DNA of 64,000 bases from Geothrix paludis (GTDB lineage: Bacteria; Acidobacteriota; Holophagae; Holophagales; Holophagaceae). How positions within the stretch are numbered: the stretch's first letter is position 1; each line of letters begins with the position of its first letter. A program made the position numbers and the translations under genes. This document shows, piece by piece, positions 52,481 to 62,500 of the stretch. The stretch lies in contig NZ_JAKZLC010000001.1 in the NCBI RefSeq assembly GCF_022808815.1, forward strand, positions 186,001 to 250,000, in the 5' to 3' direction. The notes under the pieces are model-generated. The model was not told where the DNA came from. It saw only the letters and a program-made list of their open reading frames with translations, and ran no database searches.

Positions 52481-53405
52481 CCAGCCCGGCACGGACGCGC
52501 AGCGGCGTCACGCGACCATCGCCATCATCGGCCTGCCCAACGCCGGCAAGTCCACCCTGCTGAACGCCCTGCTGGGCCAGAAGCTCGCCGCCACCAGCCA
52601 GATTCCCCAGACCACCCGCACCCGGGTGCTGGGCGTGGTGAACCGCGGCGACGTGCAGCTGGCCTTCCTGGACACGCCGGGCATCCACCTGCCCAAGCAC
52701 GCCCTCAACGAGCGCATGATGGCCCATGTGGAGCAGGCGCTGGAGGCGGCTGACCTGCTGCTCTGGGTGGTGGACGCGGACGACTACCTGGGAACTGGCG
52801 AGCATGCCCTGGCCAAGCGCCTGCGCAAGATGGGGCGGCCGACCTACCTGCTGCTGAACAAGATCGACCTGCTCTCCAAGGGGCGCCTCCTGGAGAAGGT
52901 GGCCACCTACAAGGACCTGCTCCCCTTCAAGGAGATCGTGCCCATCGGCGCCAAGATGGGGTTGAACCTGGATCCCCTGTGGACCCTGCTGGAGCGGGAT
53001 GCCGCCCAGCCCGGCTGGCTGCACGACGAGGAGACCTTCACGGATCAGACCGAGCGCTCCCTGGCCGCGGAGTTCATCCGCGAGAAGGTGCTCCGCAAGA
53101 CCCGCGAAGAGGTTCCCCACGGTGTGGCGGTGCTCATCGAGCAGTGGATCGAGCCCGGCCACGCGGACTATCCAGAGGATCTGGGACCCGAGGGCGTCTT
53201 CATTGCCGCGCGCATCCTGGTGGACCGCGACGGCCACCGCAAGATCCTGCTGGGCAGCCAGGGCGACATGATCAAGGACATCCGCCAGAGCGCCCAGCGC
53301 GAGTTGAGGAAGCTCCTCCAGCGCCCGGTGCGCCTGGAGCTGTTCGTGAAGGTGGACGAGGGCTGGCGGGACCGGCCCGATCGCCTGGACCGCCTGGAGA
53401 TCTGA
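52473..53405 (+). CDS. era: GTPase Era
   Basis: The 310-residue GTPase binds 16S rRNA and assists 30S assembly. G1 GLPNAGKST (20-28), G2 QTTRTR, G3 DTPG, G4 NKID and the C-terminal KH domain (VFIAARILVDRDGHRKILLGSQG, DIRQSAQREL) are all present. The start is GTG 52473 inside lpxA; no ATG fits the family N-terminus. Third gene of the fabZ-lpxA-era operon. Confidence 0.96.
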   Translation: MADQPGTDAQRRHATIAIIGLPNAGKSTLLNALLGQKLAATSQIPQTTRTRVLGVVNRGDVQLAFLDTPGIHLPKHALNERMMAHVEQALEAADLLLWVVDADDYLGTGEHALAKRLRKMGRPTYLLLNKIDLLSKGRLLEKVATYKDLLPFKEIVPIGAKMGLNLDPLWTLLERDAAQPGWLHDEETFTDQTERSLAAEFIREKVLRKTREEVPHGVAVLIEQWIEPGHADYPEDLGPEGVFIAARILVDRDGHRKILLGSQGDMIKDIRQSAQRELRKLLQRPVRLELFVKVDEGWRDRPDRLDRLEI

Positions 53406-53421
53406 TCCCCAGCGCGGCCGG

Positions 53422-54090
53422 CTAAATCGAGAGGTCCGTGGCCCGGTGCTCCGTGTCAAGCGGCGCCAGGCCCGCCGTGCCCGTGACCGAGGTGTACTGG
53501 CCCCGGTCCGGATCGAACGCGAACACCTCGCCGGTCTCGATCTTGTAGACCCAGGCGTGCAGGTGCAGTGCGCCATTGGCCATGGCCTTGGCCACCGCCG
53601 GATGGCTGCGGAGGTTCTCCAGCTGCACGAGCGCGTTCTCCTCGACGGTGGCATGCAACAGCTCGTGGCCCTTGAGGTGCCCGTAGCTCTCCCACATGAT
53701 CCGCTCGGTCTTGCGGGCATGGGCCAGCCAGGACTTGGTGGCGGGAAGCTGCCCCAGTTGCTCGGGCTCCAGCAGGGCCTTCATGGCGCCGCAGTTGGAA
53801 TGGCCGCAGACGATGATGTCCTTGACCTGGAGGACGGCGACCGCGAACTCGATGCCCGCGGCTGTGCTGCCCAGGCTCTCGTAGGGGGGCACCAGGTTCC
53901 CGACGTTGCGCAGGATGAACAGCTCGCCGGGCTGGGTCTGGGTGATCAGGTTCGGGCTGATGCGCGAGTCCGAACAGGTGATGAACAAGGTCTCCGGCGC
54001 CTGGTCCCTGCCCAGGCGTTCGAAGAGATCCCTGTGCGACTTGAAGATCTGGGTCTGGAACTGGTGGATGCCGTGGACGAGCTTCTGCAT
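53422..54090 (-). CDS. Beta-class carbonic anhydrase
   Basis: The 222-residue zinc enzyme interconverts CO2 and bicarbonate. Zinc ligands are C39 (TCSDSR, with the D41/R43 dyad), H97 and C100 (CGHSNCG). The length and DSRISPNLITQTQPGELFILRN match the bacterial and plant-like subclass. It is convergent to era and lies 23 nt upstream of nothing else on its strand; the ABC ATPase gene ends just before its start. Confidence 0.95.
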   Translation of the reverse strand: MQKLVHGIHQFQTQIFKSHRDLFERLGRDQAPETLFITCSDSRISPNLITQTQPGELFILRNVGNLVPPYESLGSTAAGIEFAVAVLQVKDIIVCGHSNCGAMKALLEPEQLGQLPATKSWLAHARKTERIMWESYGHLKGHELLHATVEENALVQLENLRSHPAVAKAMANGALHLHAWVYKIETGEVFAFDPDRGQYTSVTGTAGLAPLDTEHRATDLSI

Positions 54091-54113
54091 GCCTCCAGTC
54101 TACCGGAGGTAGG

Positions 54114-54845
54114 CTAAAGATTCAGGTGCGCCAGGTGCTCCTCGGAGCTGATGGGCGTGTTCGGCTCGTCGTGGATGACCTTTCCGTCGCGCAGCTTGAT
54201 GATGCGGTGGGCATGGCGGGCGATGTCCTCCTCGTGGGTGACAAGGATGATGGTGTTGCCCTTCTGGTAGAGGTCCTCGAAGAGGGCCATGATCTCCACG
54301 CTGGTCTTGGAATCCAGGGCGCCGGTGGGCTCGTCCGCCAGCAGGATGGAGGGATCGTTCACCAGGGCCCGGGCGATGGCCACGCGCTGGCGCTGGCCGC
54401 CGGAGAGCTGGTTGGGCATGTGGTCGCTGCGGGTGCCCAGGCCGACATTCTCCAGGGCCCTGATGGCCATCTGGTGACGCTCGGCGGGTGTCTTCCCCGC
54501 GTAGATCAGGGGGAGCTCGACGTTCTGGAGGGAGGTGGTGCGGGCCAGCAGGTTGAAGGTCTGGAAGACGAAGCCGATCTCCTCGTTGCGGATCTGGGCG
54601 AGGTCGTCATCCGTCATGGCCGAGGCCAGCTTGCCGTTCAGTTCGTAGGTGCCGTTGGTGGGGGTGTCCAGGCAGCCGATGACGTTCATCATGGTCGACT
54701 TGCCGGATCCGGAAGGGCCCATGATGGCCACGTACTCGCCCCGGCGGATCTCCATGGACACGCCGTCCAGGGCCCGCACTTCCATGTCGCCCATCTGATA
54801 GACCTTGGTGATGTCGGTGAGCCGGATCAGGGGCGCGTCGGTCAT
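54114..54845 (-). CDS. ABC transporter ATPase of the MacB/LolD type
   Basis: The 243-residue ATPase has Walker [14 protein letters not shown]-loop [12 protein letters not shown], signature [15 protein letters not shown], Walker [16 protein letters not shown] and the switch histidine in THEED. This group pairs with MacB/FtsX-type permeases for lipoprotein or peptide export, yet no permease gene adjoins it here, so its partner is encoded elsewhere. ATG 54845 is used with GAGGAT upstream; a longer frame to 54881 is less likely. Confidence 0.92.
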   Translation of the reverse strand: MTDAPLIRLTDITKVYQMGDMEVRALDGVSMEIRRGEYVAIMGPSGSGKSTMMNVIGCLDTPTNGTYELNGKLASAMTDDDLAQIRNEEIGFVFQTFNLLARTTSLQNVELPLIYAGKTPAERHQMAIRALENVGLGTRSDHMPNQLSGGQRQRVAIARALVNDPSILLADEPTGALDSKTSVEIMALFEDLYQKGNTIILVTHEEDIARHAHRIIKLRDGKVIHDEPNTPISSEEHLAHLNL

Positions 54846-55007
54846 GGGATCCTCGAGGGGCCTCCGAAGGCCCTGGTCCATCTTCGCAGAAGCCCCGGGT
54901 CAGGTTTAGGGCTCCTGGCAAAACCCCAGGACGCCTCGCTGGGGCCCTCCCTGGATTCCCGCTACAATCCTTGATCCGCCTACATCCTGCCGTTAGGTTC
55001 CGCCACG

Positions 55008-57638
55008 ATGATCGATTCCCTGATCCGAGCCCTGGGTCAGCCGCTGTTGCGGCTGCGCTACCGAATCCACACCGAGGGCCTGGAGGCCGTTCCCTCGAGC
55101 GCCAAGCCGGGGATCCTCTTCCTGGCCTCCCACCCGAGCCTGGTGGATCCCTTCATCCTGGGGTCGGAACTGCACAGGCGGTTCGCGCCCACCCTGGTGA
55201 TGGGCCGGGACCATGCCGCCTCCGCGCCCATGCGCTGGCTGGCCCGGGCCCTGGGCGCCAGGCCCCTTCCGGATCCCGTGGACCATGGGGACCACACCCG
55301 GGAAGCCCTGGACAGGGAACTGGCGGCGCTGGCGGGTCGCCTGGCCTCCGGTCGCAACATCCTGATGTTCCCGGGCGCCCGGTTGGCCCGGCAGAAGACC
55401 CAGGACCTCGCCGACAACAGCGCCGTTGCGGAGATCCTCCGCCAATCCCCGGGCGCCCGGGTGGTGGTGGTGCGCCTGCACGGGCTCTGGGGCAGCCGGT
55501 TCAGCGCCGCCTCGGGGCGGCGTCCTTCCGTAGGTCCTGAATTGTTGAAGGGGTTGGGCTATCTGCTGGCCAATGCCCTGTTCTTCATGCCGCGGCGGGA
55601 GGTCCGGGTGGCCTTCGAGGAACTCCATGACCTGCCCGCACAGGCCGGGCGCGAGGCCATCAACCGCGTACTGGAGTCCCGCCTGAACGAAGGCGCCACG
55701 CCGCGCATCTTCGTGCCCTACCTGGTCTGGCGGGATCATGCGCCCCGCACCCTCCCCGAGCCGCCCCGGCCCAGGGTGGAAGGCAATCCCCGCAGCGTGC
55801 CGCCCCAGGTCAGGGACACGGTGAGGCGCCACTTGCAGGCCGTGACGGGCCATCCGGACATCCAGGAGCACCATCACCTCGTGAAGGACCTGGGCCTGGA
55901 TGTCCTGGGTCATCGCGAACTGGAGATCTGGCTCGAGCAGGCCTTCGGCTATCCCTGCAGTGACCCGGCCTCCCTTCAGACCGTGGGCGATCTCCTGCTG
56001 GCGGCTACCGGCGCGGCCGTCTCCCTACGCCAGGGGGAACTCAAGGCGGTACCCCATGCCTGGTTCCATTCGCGCACGGACTTGCCCATCGAGATGCCCG
56101 AAGGAGACACCATCCCCGAGGTCTTCCTCAAGCAGGCGCGGCGTGACCCGGGCCGCGTGGTTCTGGCGGACCAGCTTGGCGGCGTGAAGACCTACCGGGA
56201 TGTCATCACGGCAGTGCTTGTGCTGAAGCCCATCTTCGAGCGCCTGGAAGGAACCCATGTGGGCCTGATGCTGCCCGCCTCGGGAGGCGCCAGCATCCTC
56301 TACCTGGCCCTGCTCTTCGCGGGGAAGACCCCCGTGCTGGTGAACTGGACCGCCGGGGCCCGCAGCACGGCCTATGGTCTGGACCTGGTGGGCGTGAAGC
56401 ACGTGGTCACCGTGTCCACGCTGGTGAATCGGCTCCAGGCCCAGGGCGTAGACCTCTCGGCCGTGAAGGATCGCCTGCTGCTGCTGGACGAGGTCGGGAA
56501 AGGCATCACCCTGCGAACCAAGGTATCCGCCGCGCTCCGCGCGCGCCTCGGCCGGTTCTCCCTCGATCCGGCGAAAGCCCCTTCCACGGCGGCCCTGCTC
56601 TTCACCAGCGGCAGCGAAAGCCACCCCAAGGCCGTTCCCCTGAGCCACGGGAACATCCTGGCCAACATCCGGGACATCACCCAGGCCATCCATTTCCACG
56701 AGGATGAGCGGGTGCTGGGATGCCTGCCGCCCTTCCACGCCTTCGGCCTCACCACCACCACCATCCTGCCTCTGCTGCTGGGCCTGCGGGTGGTCTACCA
56801 TCCCAATCCCACCGAGGGACGGATGCTGGCCCGCCTCATTGAGGCCTATCACGCCACCTTGCTGGTGGGGACGCCCACCTTCCTGGGCGGCATCCTCCGC
56901 ACGGCCGAGGACCGCCACCTGGAATCCCTGCGGATCGTGGTGTCCGGCGCCGAGAAATGCCCGGATCAGGTGTACGCCACCCTGGCCCGGCGCTGGCCCA
57001 AGACCACCGTGCTGGAGGGCTACGGCATCACCGAGTGCTCGCCGGTGGTGTCCGTGAACCGGGAGGAGGATCCCCGGAACGGGACCATCGGGAAGCCGCT
57101 GGTGTCCGTGGAATGGGCCATCGTGGACCTGGAGGCGGGGCGCCGGGTGGAGCCGGGCCAGGCCGGCATGCTCCTGGTGCGTGGCCCGAGCATTTTTTCC
57201 GGCTACCTCAACCCCGATGTGGAATCGCCCTTCGAGTCCTTCGAAGGCCGGGACTGGTATCGCACGGGGGACCTGGTGCGCCAGGAGCGGGGTGTGCTGG
57301 TGTTCGCGGGGCGCCTCAAGCGGTTCGTGAAGCTGGGCGGTGAGATGGTCTCCCTGCCGGCCATCGAGGAGGCCTTGGCCAAACGTTTCCATGGGGAGGA
57401 CGAGATCGAGCCGCTGCTGGCGGTGGAAGCCACCCCGGAGGATCTCAACCCCGACCTGATCCTCTTCTCCGTGGCGGGCATCGGCCGGGATGACGCCAAC
57501 GCAGCCATCCGTGCCGCGGGACTTTCCTCGCTGCACAACATCCGCGTGGTCCGGCAGATCGACCAGATCCCGACCCTGGGCACGGGGAAGACGGATTACC
57601 GGGCCCTGAAGGCCATGCTGGAAGAGGCCGGGGCCTAA
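55008..57638 (+). CDS. Acyltransferase / acyl-ACP synthetase fusion (Aas-like) with a degenerate carrier domain
   Basis: The 876-residue protein has three parts. An N-terminal PlsC-like acyltransferase (about 20-240) has the HX4D motif H42-D47 and FPGAR. A carrier-protein-like domain follows (about 268-333, ending TVGDLLLAA) in which the pantetheine serine of DSL is valine (V299). An AMP-forming synthetase (about 355-876) has LLFTSGSESHPKAVPL, YGITECSP, DWYRTGDLV and the terminal GTGKTDYRALK with its catalytic lysine. It probably re-acylates lysophospholipids and activates fatty acids. It overlaps the convergent thiolase gene by 4 nt. Confidence 0.9.
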   Translation: MIDSLIRALGQPLLRLRYRIHTEGLEAVPSSAKPGILFLASHPSLVDPFILGSELHRRFAPTLVMGRDHAASAPMRWLARALGARPLPDPVDHGDHTREALDRELAALAGRLASGRNILMFPGARLARQKTQDLADNSAVAEILRQSPGARVVVVRLHGLWGSRFSAASGRRPSVGPELLKGLGYLLANALFFMPRREVRVAFEELHDLPAQAGREAINRVLESRLNEGATPRIFVPYLVWRDHAPRTLPEPPRPRVEGNPRSVPPQVRDTVRRHLQAVTGHPDIQEHHHLVKDLGLDVLGHRELEIWLEQAFGYPCSDPASLQTVGDLLLAATGAAVSLRQGELKAVPHAWFHSRTDLPIEMPEGDTIPEVFLKQARRDPGRVVLADQLGGVKTYRDVITAVLVLKPIFERLEGTHVGLMLPASGGASILYLALLFAGKTPVLVNWTAGARSTAYGLDLVGVKHVVTVSTLVNRLQAQGVDLSAVKDRLLLLDEVGKGITLRTKVSAALRARLGRFSLDPAKAPSTAALLFTSGSESHPKAVPLSHGNILANIRDITQAIHFHEDERVLGCLPPFHAFGLTTTTILPLLLGLRVVYHPNPTEGRMLARLIEAYHATLLVGTPTFLGGILRTAEDRHLESLRIVVSGAEKCPDQVYATLARRWPKTTVLEGYGITECSPVVSVNREEDPRNGTIGKPLVSVEWAIVDLEAGRRVEPGQAGMLLVRGPSIFSGYLNPDVESPFESFEGRDWYRTGDLVRQERGVLVFAGRLKRFVKLGGEMVSLPAIEEALAKRFHGEDEIEPLLAVEATPEDLNPDLILFSVAGIGRDDANAAIRAAGLSSLHNIRVVRQIDQIPTLGTGKTDYRALKAMLEEAGA

Positions 57639-58777
57639 GTCGGAACCTCCAGGAGCAGGGCCAACCCCAGCCCCCCGCCGATGCCGAGGGTGGCCACCCC
57701 CAGGCCTCCGCCCCGCTGGCGGAGCTGATGGACGAGGGTCACCACGATGCGCGCTCCGGAAGCACCGATGGGGTGGCCCAGGGCCGCGCCACCACCGGCG
57801 ACGTTGAGGCGGTCCTCCGGCAGACCCAGCTGCCGCTGACAGACCAGGAGCTGGGCCGAAAAGGCCTCGTTCAGCTCCCACAGGTCGATGTCCGCCACGG
57901 TCAGTCCATGGGCCGCCAGCAGACGCCGCACGGCGGGAACAGGCGCCTCGCCCATGTCCAGCGGGTCCACGCCCGCCTCGCTCCACCCCAGGATCCGGGC
58001 CAGGGGAACGGCGCCGCCGGCCTGCTCACCTCGGCCGATGAGGAGCCCCGCCGCGCCATCCGACAGGGCCGACGCGTTCCCCGCCGTGACCTGGCCATGG
58101 GGATCGAACACCGGGGCCAGGCGGCCCAGATCCTCCACCGCGACCTCCTGACGCACGCATTCGTCGTGATCCAGCGCCGGATGGGGCAGGAGCTCCGCCC
58201 GGAAGTCCGCCCGGGAGGCCCGCCGATGGCTTTCGGCCGCCCAGGTGTCCGCCTCGATCCGGGTGATGCCGCGCTTGGCGGCCAGCCGCTCGATGGTCTC
58301 CCCCATGAGAAACCCGGTCACCGGGCAGCGCAGGCCGTCGTGGTGCATGACATCCGGCAGCTGGCGGTGGCCCATGCGGAACCCCCAGCGCAGGCCCGGG
58401 ACCAGATGGGGCGTATCCGACATGGCTTCGCTGCCGCCGATGAGCACCGGGGCCTCCGCGCCGTCCTTCAGGCGCTGGGCGGCGAGGATGAGGGCCTGGA
58501 GGCTGGAGCCGCAGGCCATGTTCACGGTGAACGCCGGGGTGTCGAAGGGCAGGCCGGCCTGCAGGGCCAGAGTGCGGGCCGGGTTCATACCCTGGGTGTG
58601 GCTCCGCGCCATGCCCCAGATCAGGCTGCCGGGTCTGGGCAGGTCCGGCCGGGCCAGAAGGCCTTCCACGGCGGCGCGTCCGAGGGCCACGGCGCCCAGG
58701 CCCGCCAGGCTGCCGCCGTAGCGGCCCTGAGGGAGCCTCCCTGCGGAGAAGATCAGCAGGTCGTGGGCTTCATTCAT
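57635..58777 (-). CDS. Thiolase-family protein lacking the second catalytic cysteine
   Basis: The 380-residue thiolase-fold protein has the nucleophile C89 (NMACGSSLQA), NEAF and H335 (GHPIGASGARI). The C-terminal CxG motif that supplies the proton-shuttling cysteine is altered: the family pattern CIGGG reads GIGGG, with G365. It may be a non-condensing or purely hydrolytic enzyme, or have a shifted substrate range. ATG 58777 overlaps the stop of the SanA-like gene (ATGA), showing co-translation; a TTG at 58792 is less likely. Confidence 0.88.
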   Translation of the reverse strand: MNEAHDLLIFSAGRLPQGRYGGSLAGLGAVALGRAAVEGLLARPDLPRPGSLIWGMARSHTQGMNPARTLALQAGLPFDTPAFTVNMACGSSLQALILAAQRLKDGAEAPVLIGGSEAMSDTPHLVPGLRWGFRMGHRQLPDVMHHDGLRCPVTGFLMGETIERLAAKRGITRIEADTWAAESHRRASRADFRAELLPHPALDHDECVRQEVAVEDLGRLAPVFDPHGQVTAGNASALSDGAAGLLIGRGEQAGGAVPLARILGWSEAGVDPLDMGEAPVPAVRRLLAAHGLTVADIDLWELNEAFSAQLLVCQRQLGLPEDRLNVAGGGAALGHPIGASGARIVVTLVHQLRQRGGGLGVATLGIGGGLGLALLLEVPT

Positions 58778-59457
58778 GAGGCCGGATCCCAATCATCCGG
58801 GGTCGGCTCCCGGGGGCCCAGCCGCGCATCCGGCGGGAACCAGACATCCCAGAGGGCCAGGTGCCTGGCGACGTACTCGCGGACCCAGTAGCGGATCCGA
58901 TTCACGGGTGGACGGCTCTCGGTGGAGGCGGGGACGCCCCATGCCTGCAGGCCGAGGTGATCGGCCAGGTAGAGGGCCCGGGGCAGGTGGAAATCCGAGG
59001 TGACGATGACCACCCTCTGCTGGCCGAAGACGGTCTGCGCGCGCTTGAGGCTGTCCCAGGTGCGGAAGCCCGCATAGTCGCTGATGATGCGGGTGGGGGA
59101 GACGCCCTGCTTGACCAGCCAGCGCCGCATGGCCTGGGGTTCGTTGTAGGAGGGATGGCGGTTGTCGCCGGACACCAGGAACCAGCGGACCTTCCCGCTC
59201 TGGTAGAGGCTCAGGGCCGTGCGGAGGCGGCCCTGGAGGAGCTCGGTCGGCTCGCCGTCGCCGTAGACGCCTGCGCCCAGCACGAGCACCGGGCCGCCCA
59301 CCGGTGGAAGCTCCTCAGCCCGGTAGATTTGCTGGTGGTGCATGGCCGGGAACCTTCCCAGAGTCCAGAGCAAGTCTCCCAGGAGGAGAAGCGCCAGGGC
59401 CAGAAGCAGGGTCCGCCGGTGCGGCCTGAAGCGATGAAGAAAGGCGGAGATCGGCAT
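58774..59457 (-). CDS. SanA/YdcF-family (DUF218) membrane-anchored protein
   Basis: The 227-residue protein has one N-terminal membrane helix (about 15-33) and a DUF218 domain with VLVLGAGVYGDGEPTELLQGRLRTAL, VSGDN, ISDYAGFRTWDSLKRA and VTSDFHLPRAL. SanA in E. coli affects envelope barrier function; the biochemical activity is not established. It precedes the thiolase gene with a 4-nt overlap. Confidence 0.88.
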   Translation of the reverse strand: MPISAFLHRFRPHRRTLLLALALLLLGDLLWTLGRFPAMHHQQIYRAEELPPVGGPVLVLGAGVYGDGEPTELLQGRLRTALSLYQSGKVRWFLVSGDNRHPSYNEPQAMRRWLVKQGVSPTRIISDYAGFRTWDSLKRAQTVFGQQRVVIVTSDFHLPRALYLADHLGLQAWGVPASTESRPPVNRIRYWVREYVARHLALWDVWFPPDARLGPREPTPDDWDPAS

Positions 59458-59524
59458 CGTGAGTTAGCATAGACCTTCCGTACGCCCCAGCCCCATGGAC
59501 CTCCCGCCTGAACGAGACGCCTTG

Positions 59525-62500
59525 ATGAACATGAGCCTTGATCCCGCAGTCCGTTCCACTCGTCTGTTCCCGCGCCGCCTCCCGTTGGCCCTGGCTCCGC
59601 TGGCCCTGATCCTGGCCGGGGGCGTCACGGGCTGCTTCCGGGCAACAGGCGTGGGCCGGCCCACGGTGGCGGTGGAGGAGATCCCCGCTTCCGGAGGCGA
59701 TCGCCTGCACGGCCTGAAGGCGACCTCGGGACCCGGGGACTTCTACCTTGGCAACGATGCGGTCCAGATCGCCGTGGACGGCGCGGCTTTCGGGAACCGG
59801 GAAGGCCAGTTCGGCGCGCCCTCCGGCGGCGCCATCCTTGACGTGGGCAACGTCGCCCTCGACCAGAACTACAAGCGGGTGTCCCTGCCCACGGACATGG
59901 TCGAACGTCTGGGGCCCGTGGTGAACCAGGACCCGGACCTGCCGCTGGTCTTCGATCGCTACTCGCCCGGGACGGGCGTGAACGAGGTGTACCTGGACAT
60001 GCAGGGTTACCTCCTGGATCCCAAGGGGAAGCTCGGAGTGGCCACGGATGCCCAGGGGAGGGTGCCGGGGGTTAGCGTCACCCACCGGATCACCCTGAAC
60101 AAGGCCAACACCTACTTCACCCTGGAGACCACGATCACCAATGGGGGGACGTCGGCCCTCCCCATCCGGAACCTCGGGGACTTTCTTTCGCAGCATGGCG
60201 GTGGGTTCCGGTTTGTGGTCCCCGCCGTAACGACATTCGACGGGACCCCGATCAGCAGCTGGGGCGTGGAAATTCCGGGATCGGACTTCACGGCGCCTCT
60301 GACCACGAGCGTGGCGACTCCCATGGTGGCGCTCATGGGCGCGGAATCGTCCGGGGACACGCTGGACGCCCACTCCACCCTGGGCATTCTGCCGCTGGAC
60401 GTGGATCAGGTGCTGGTGGCCTCGGATCCGCAGCCCGCGCTCACCGAGCTGCGCCCCCGCTTTCCGGGCCGGCTGGTCGTGGGGAGCCCCGCGGCGGCCA
60501 ACCTGCCGGCAGGGCAACCCATGACCTACCGGCGCCGGCTGTACGTCCTGGGCGGGGAGTACGGGAATGCCAGCATCTCAAGCACCCAGCCGGCCCAGGC
60601 GACCGCGGTCTTCAATGAGATGGTCCAGGCCCGGTTGGGATTCCACAGCGGCGAATATGGGATCCTCACGTTCGACACGTTCGGCACGGCCGCCCGCACG
60701 GGTCCGCTCCAGACCGAATTCCGGTTCGATCGCTACACCGGCCCGAGCGCGGATCCGTCCACCGACGCGGATCCTTCGCATTGGGTCACCGAGCGTGTGG
60801 AGTGGCGCGAACCCAGCGACATCCCCTCCTCCAGCGGAGCCATCGGCGTGTTCCTCCCGGCCATCGCGGATGCCCGTGGCACGGGCCTCAGCCAGCCGTA
60901 CCGGCTGACCGCGCGCAACGCTTTCCAGAGCAACACGCTCTATCTCGGCACCAATACGTCCAACGCCGACCGGCCCTACCTGCCCACCCCGATCACGCCG
61001 TCCAAAAGCCAGATCTGGACCTTGGCGGAGAACCTGAGTCCCGAGCGGGCCGACGTCACGGACGCGTCAGGGAACGTGGTCCGAAGCAAGCAGACACGGC
61101 ACTCCTTCCTGGTCCGGCAGGCGGGAACCCTGGAAGTGGACGGCTTGAACCCCCTCCGCATCACTCTGGCAGGCCAGGGGGGGGCTCCCGATCCCTCCAT
61201 GAGGCGGTCCCGCCGTCTGGCCGGATATTACGACCGGGTCTACAAGGCCAAGGTGATCTCGAGCACGAGCGTGGCGGACTACCAGTACACCGCCGGGAAT
61301 CAGGTTTTCGGAACGTCCTTCCGGTATTCCGGCGGCGGGGCCTCGGTCTTCCTGGCTCCGGGAGACTACCTGGCCTACGGCACCCGCGGCCCGCTGTCCC
61401 ATCTGGACGCGCTGCCCGTGAAGTCCTATGACGGCCAGACTGATTTGAGCCACACCTTTGTGACCCTGCCCCCGGCCCTGCCGGCCGGCTGGAAGGCCTT
61501 CGATGTCCCGAGCCCCACCCAGGCGACCACCGGCGGCCTGAACCCCGGCGAGATGCTCAGCTCCGCCCTCGCGGAGGGGGTGGATGCGGTGGCCCGCACG
61601 GAAGAGGATCATCTGACGGATCCAACGGCCCTCAGGACTGAGTTCCGGACGGAGATCGAGAACGCGGCGGTCACGGACGCCCAACGCGTCCCCATCGGCA
61701 TCGATCCGCTGGTGGTTGGCGCCCGTAGCTCCACGCTGGCGGATGGATTCGTGACGGCCCTGTTCACGCCCGTCCCCAACGGAGATCGCAACGGCGGAGC
61801 CAGGCCCTCCAAGGGGTGGACCCTGGCGGACTTCATCACCCAGGCGGAGGGGCGCTACAACATCGTCCACCGGCCCCGGGGGCCGCAGGGATTGTTCACC
61901 GTCCGCGGGTTCGATCCCGCCGTTCCCCTCGGATCGGGAGCGAATGCCTGGTGGACCCAGACCGGCCCTGTCTCCCTCGGCGCGCACCACGGGGATTTCG
62001 ATGCCCTGGAGCTGATCCGGGCCGAAGGGTGCGATCCCGCGGATCCCACCGCCTGGTTCGCCGAGTTCAAGGCGGTCCGGAGCGACTGGTTCTCCCTGCT
62101 CAGCCAGCAGACTCCGACGGCCTTCACCAAGGCGCTGGGGCTCTCCGCCTCGAAGTTCAGCTATGACACGCCCGTGGGTCTGGCCCGCACCTACCTGAAG
62201 CTCGGTTCCGGAACCTTGACCCAGGACACCCTCGATCCTCTGCTGGCCGCCCTCCGCAGCGGCGCGGCCGTGGCCTCCACCGGGCCCCTGCTCGACGTGG
62301 CGGTCAACGGCGTGGGCCCTGGAGGGCTGGTGACCGGACCCGCCACCACCGTATCCATCACCATCTCGCTCTACGCGGCGGACTGGGTGCCAGTTGATGA
62401 GGTGCGCGTGGTCGTGAATGGTGTGGCCCAGGTGGTGCCCATGAGCAGCTTCACCGCCTCCTCCACGGACTTCCGCCTCCGCACGGCGACCCTGGATGGC

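Noticed and set aside
54963-54968. TACAAT as a -10 box for the acyltransferase/synthetase gene
   Set aside because: The hexamer is good and well placed, but no acceptable -35 lies 16-18 bp upstream.
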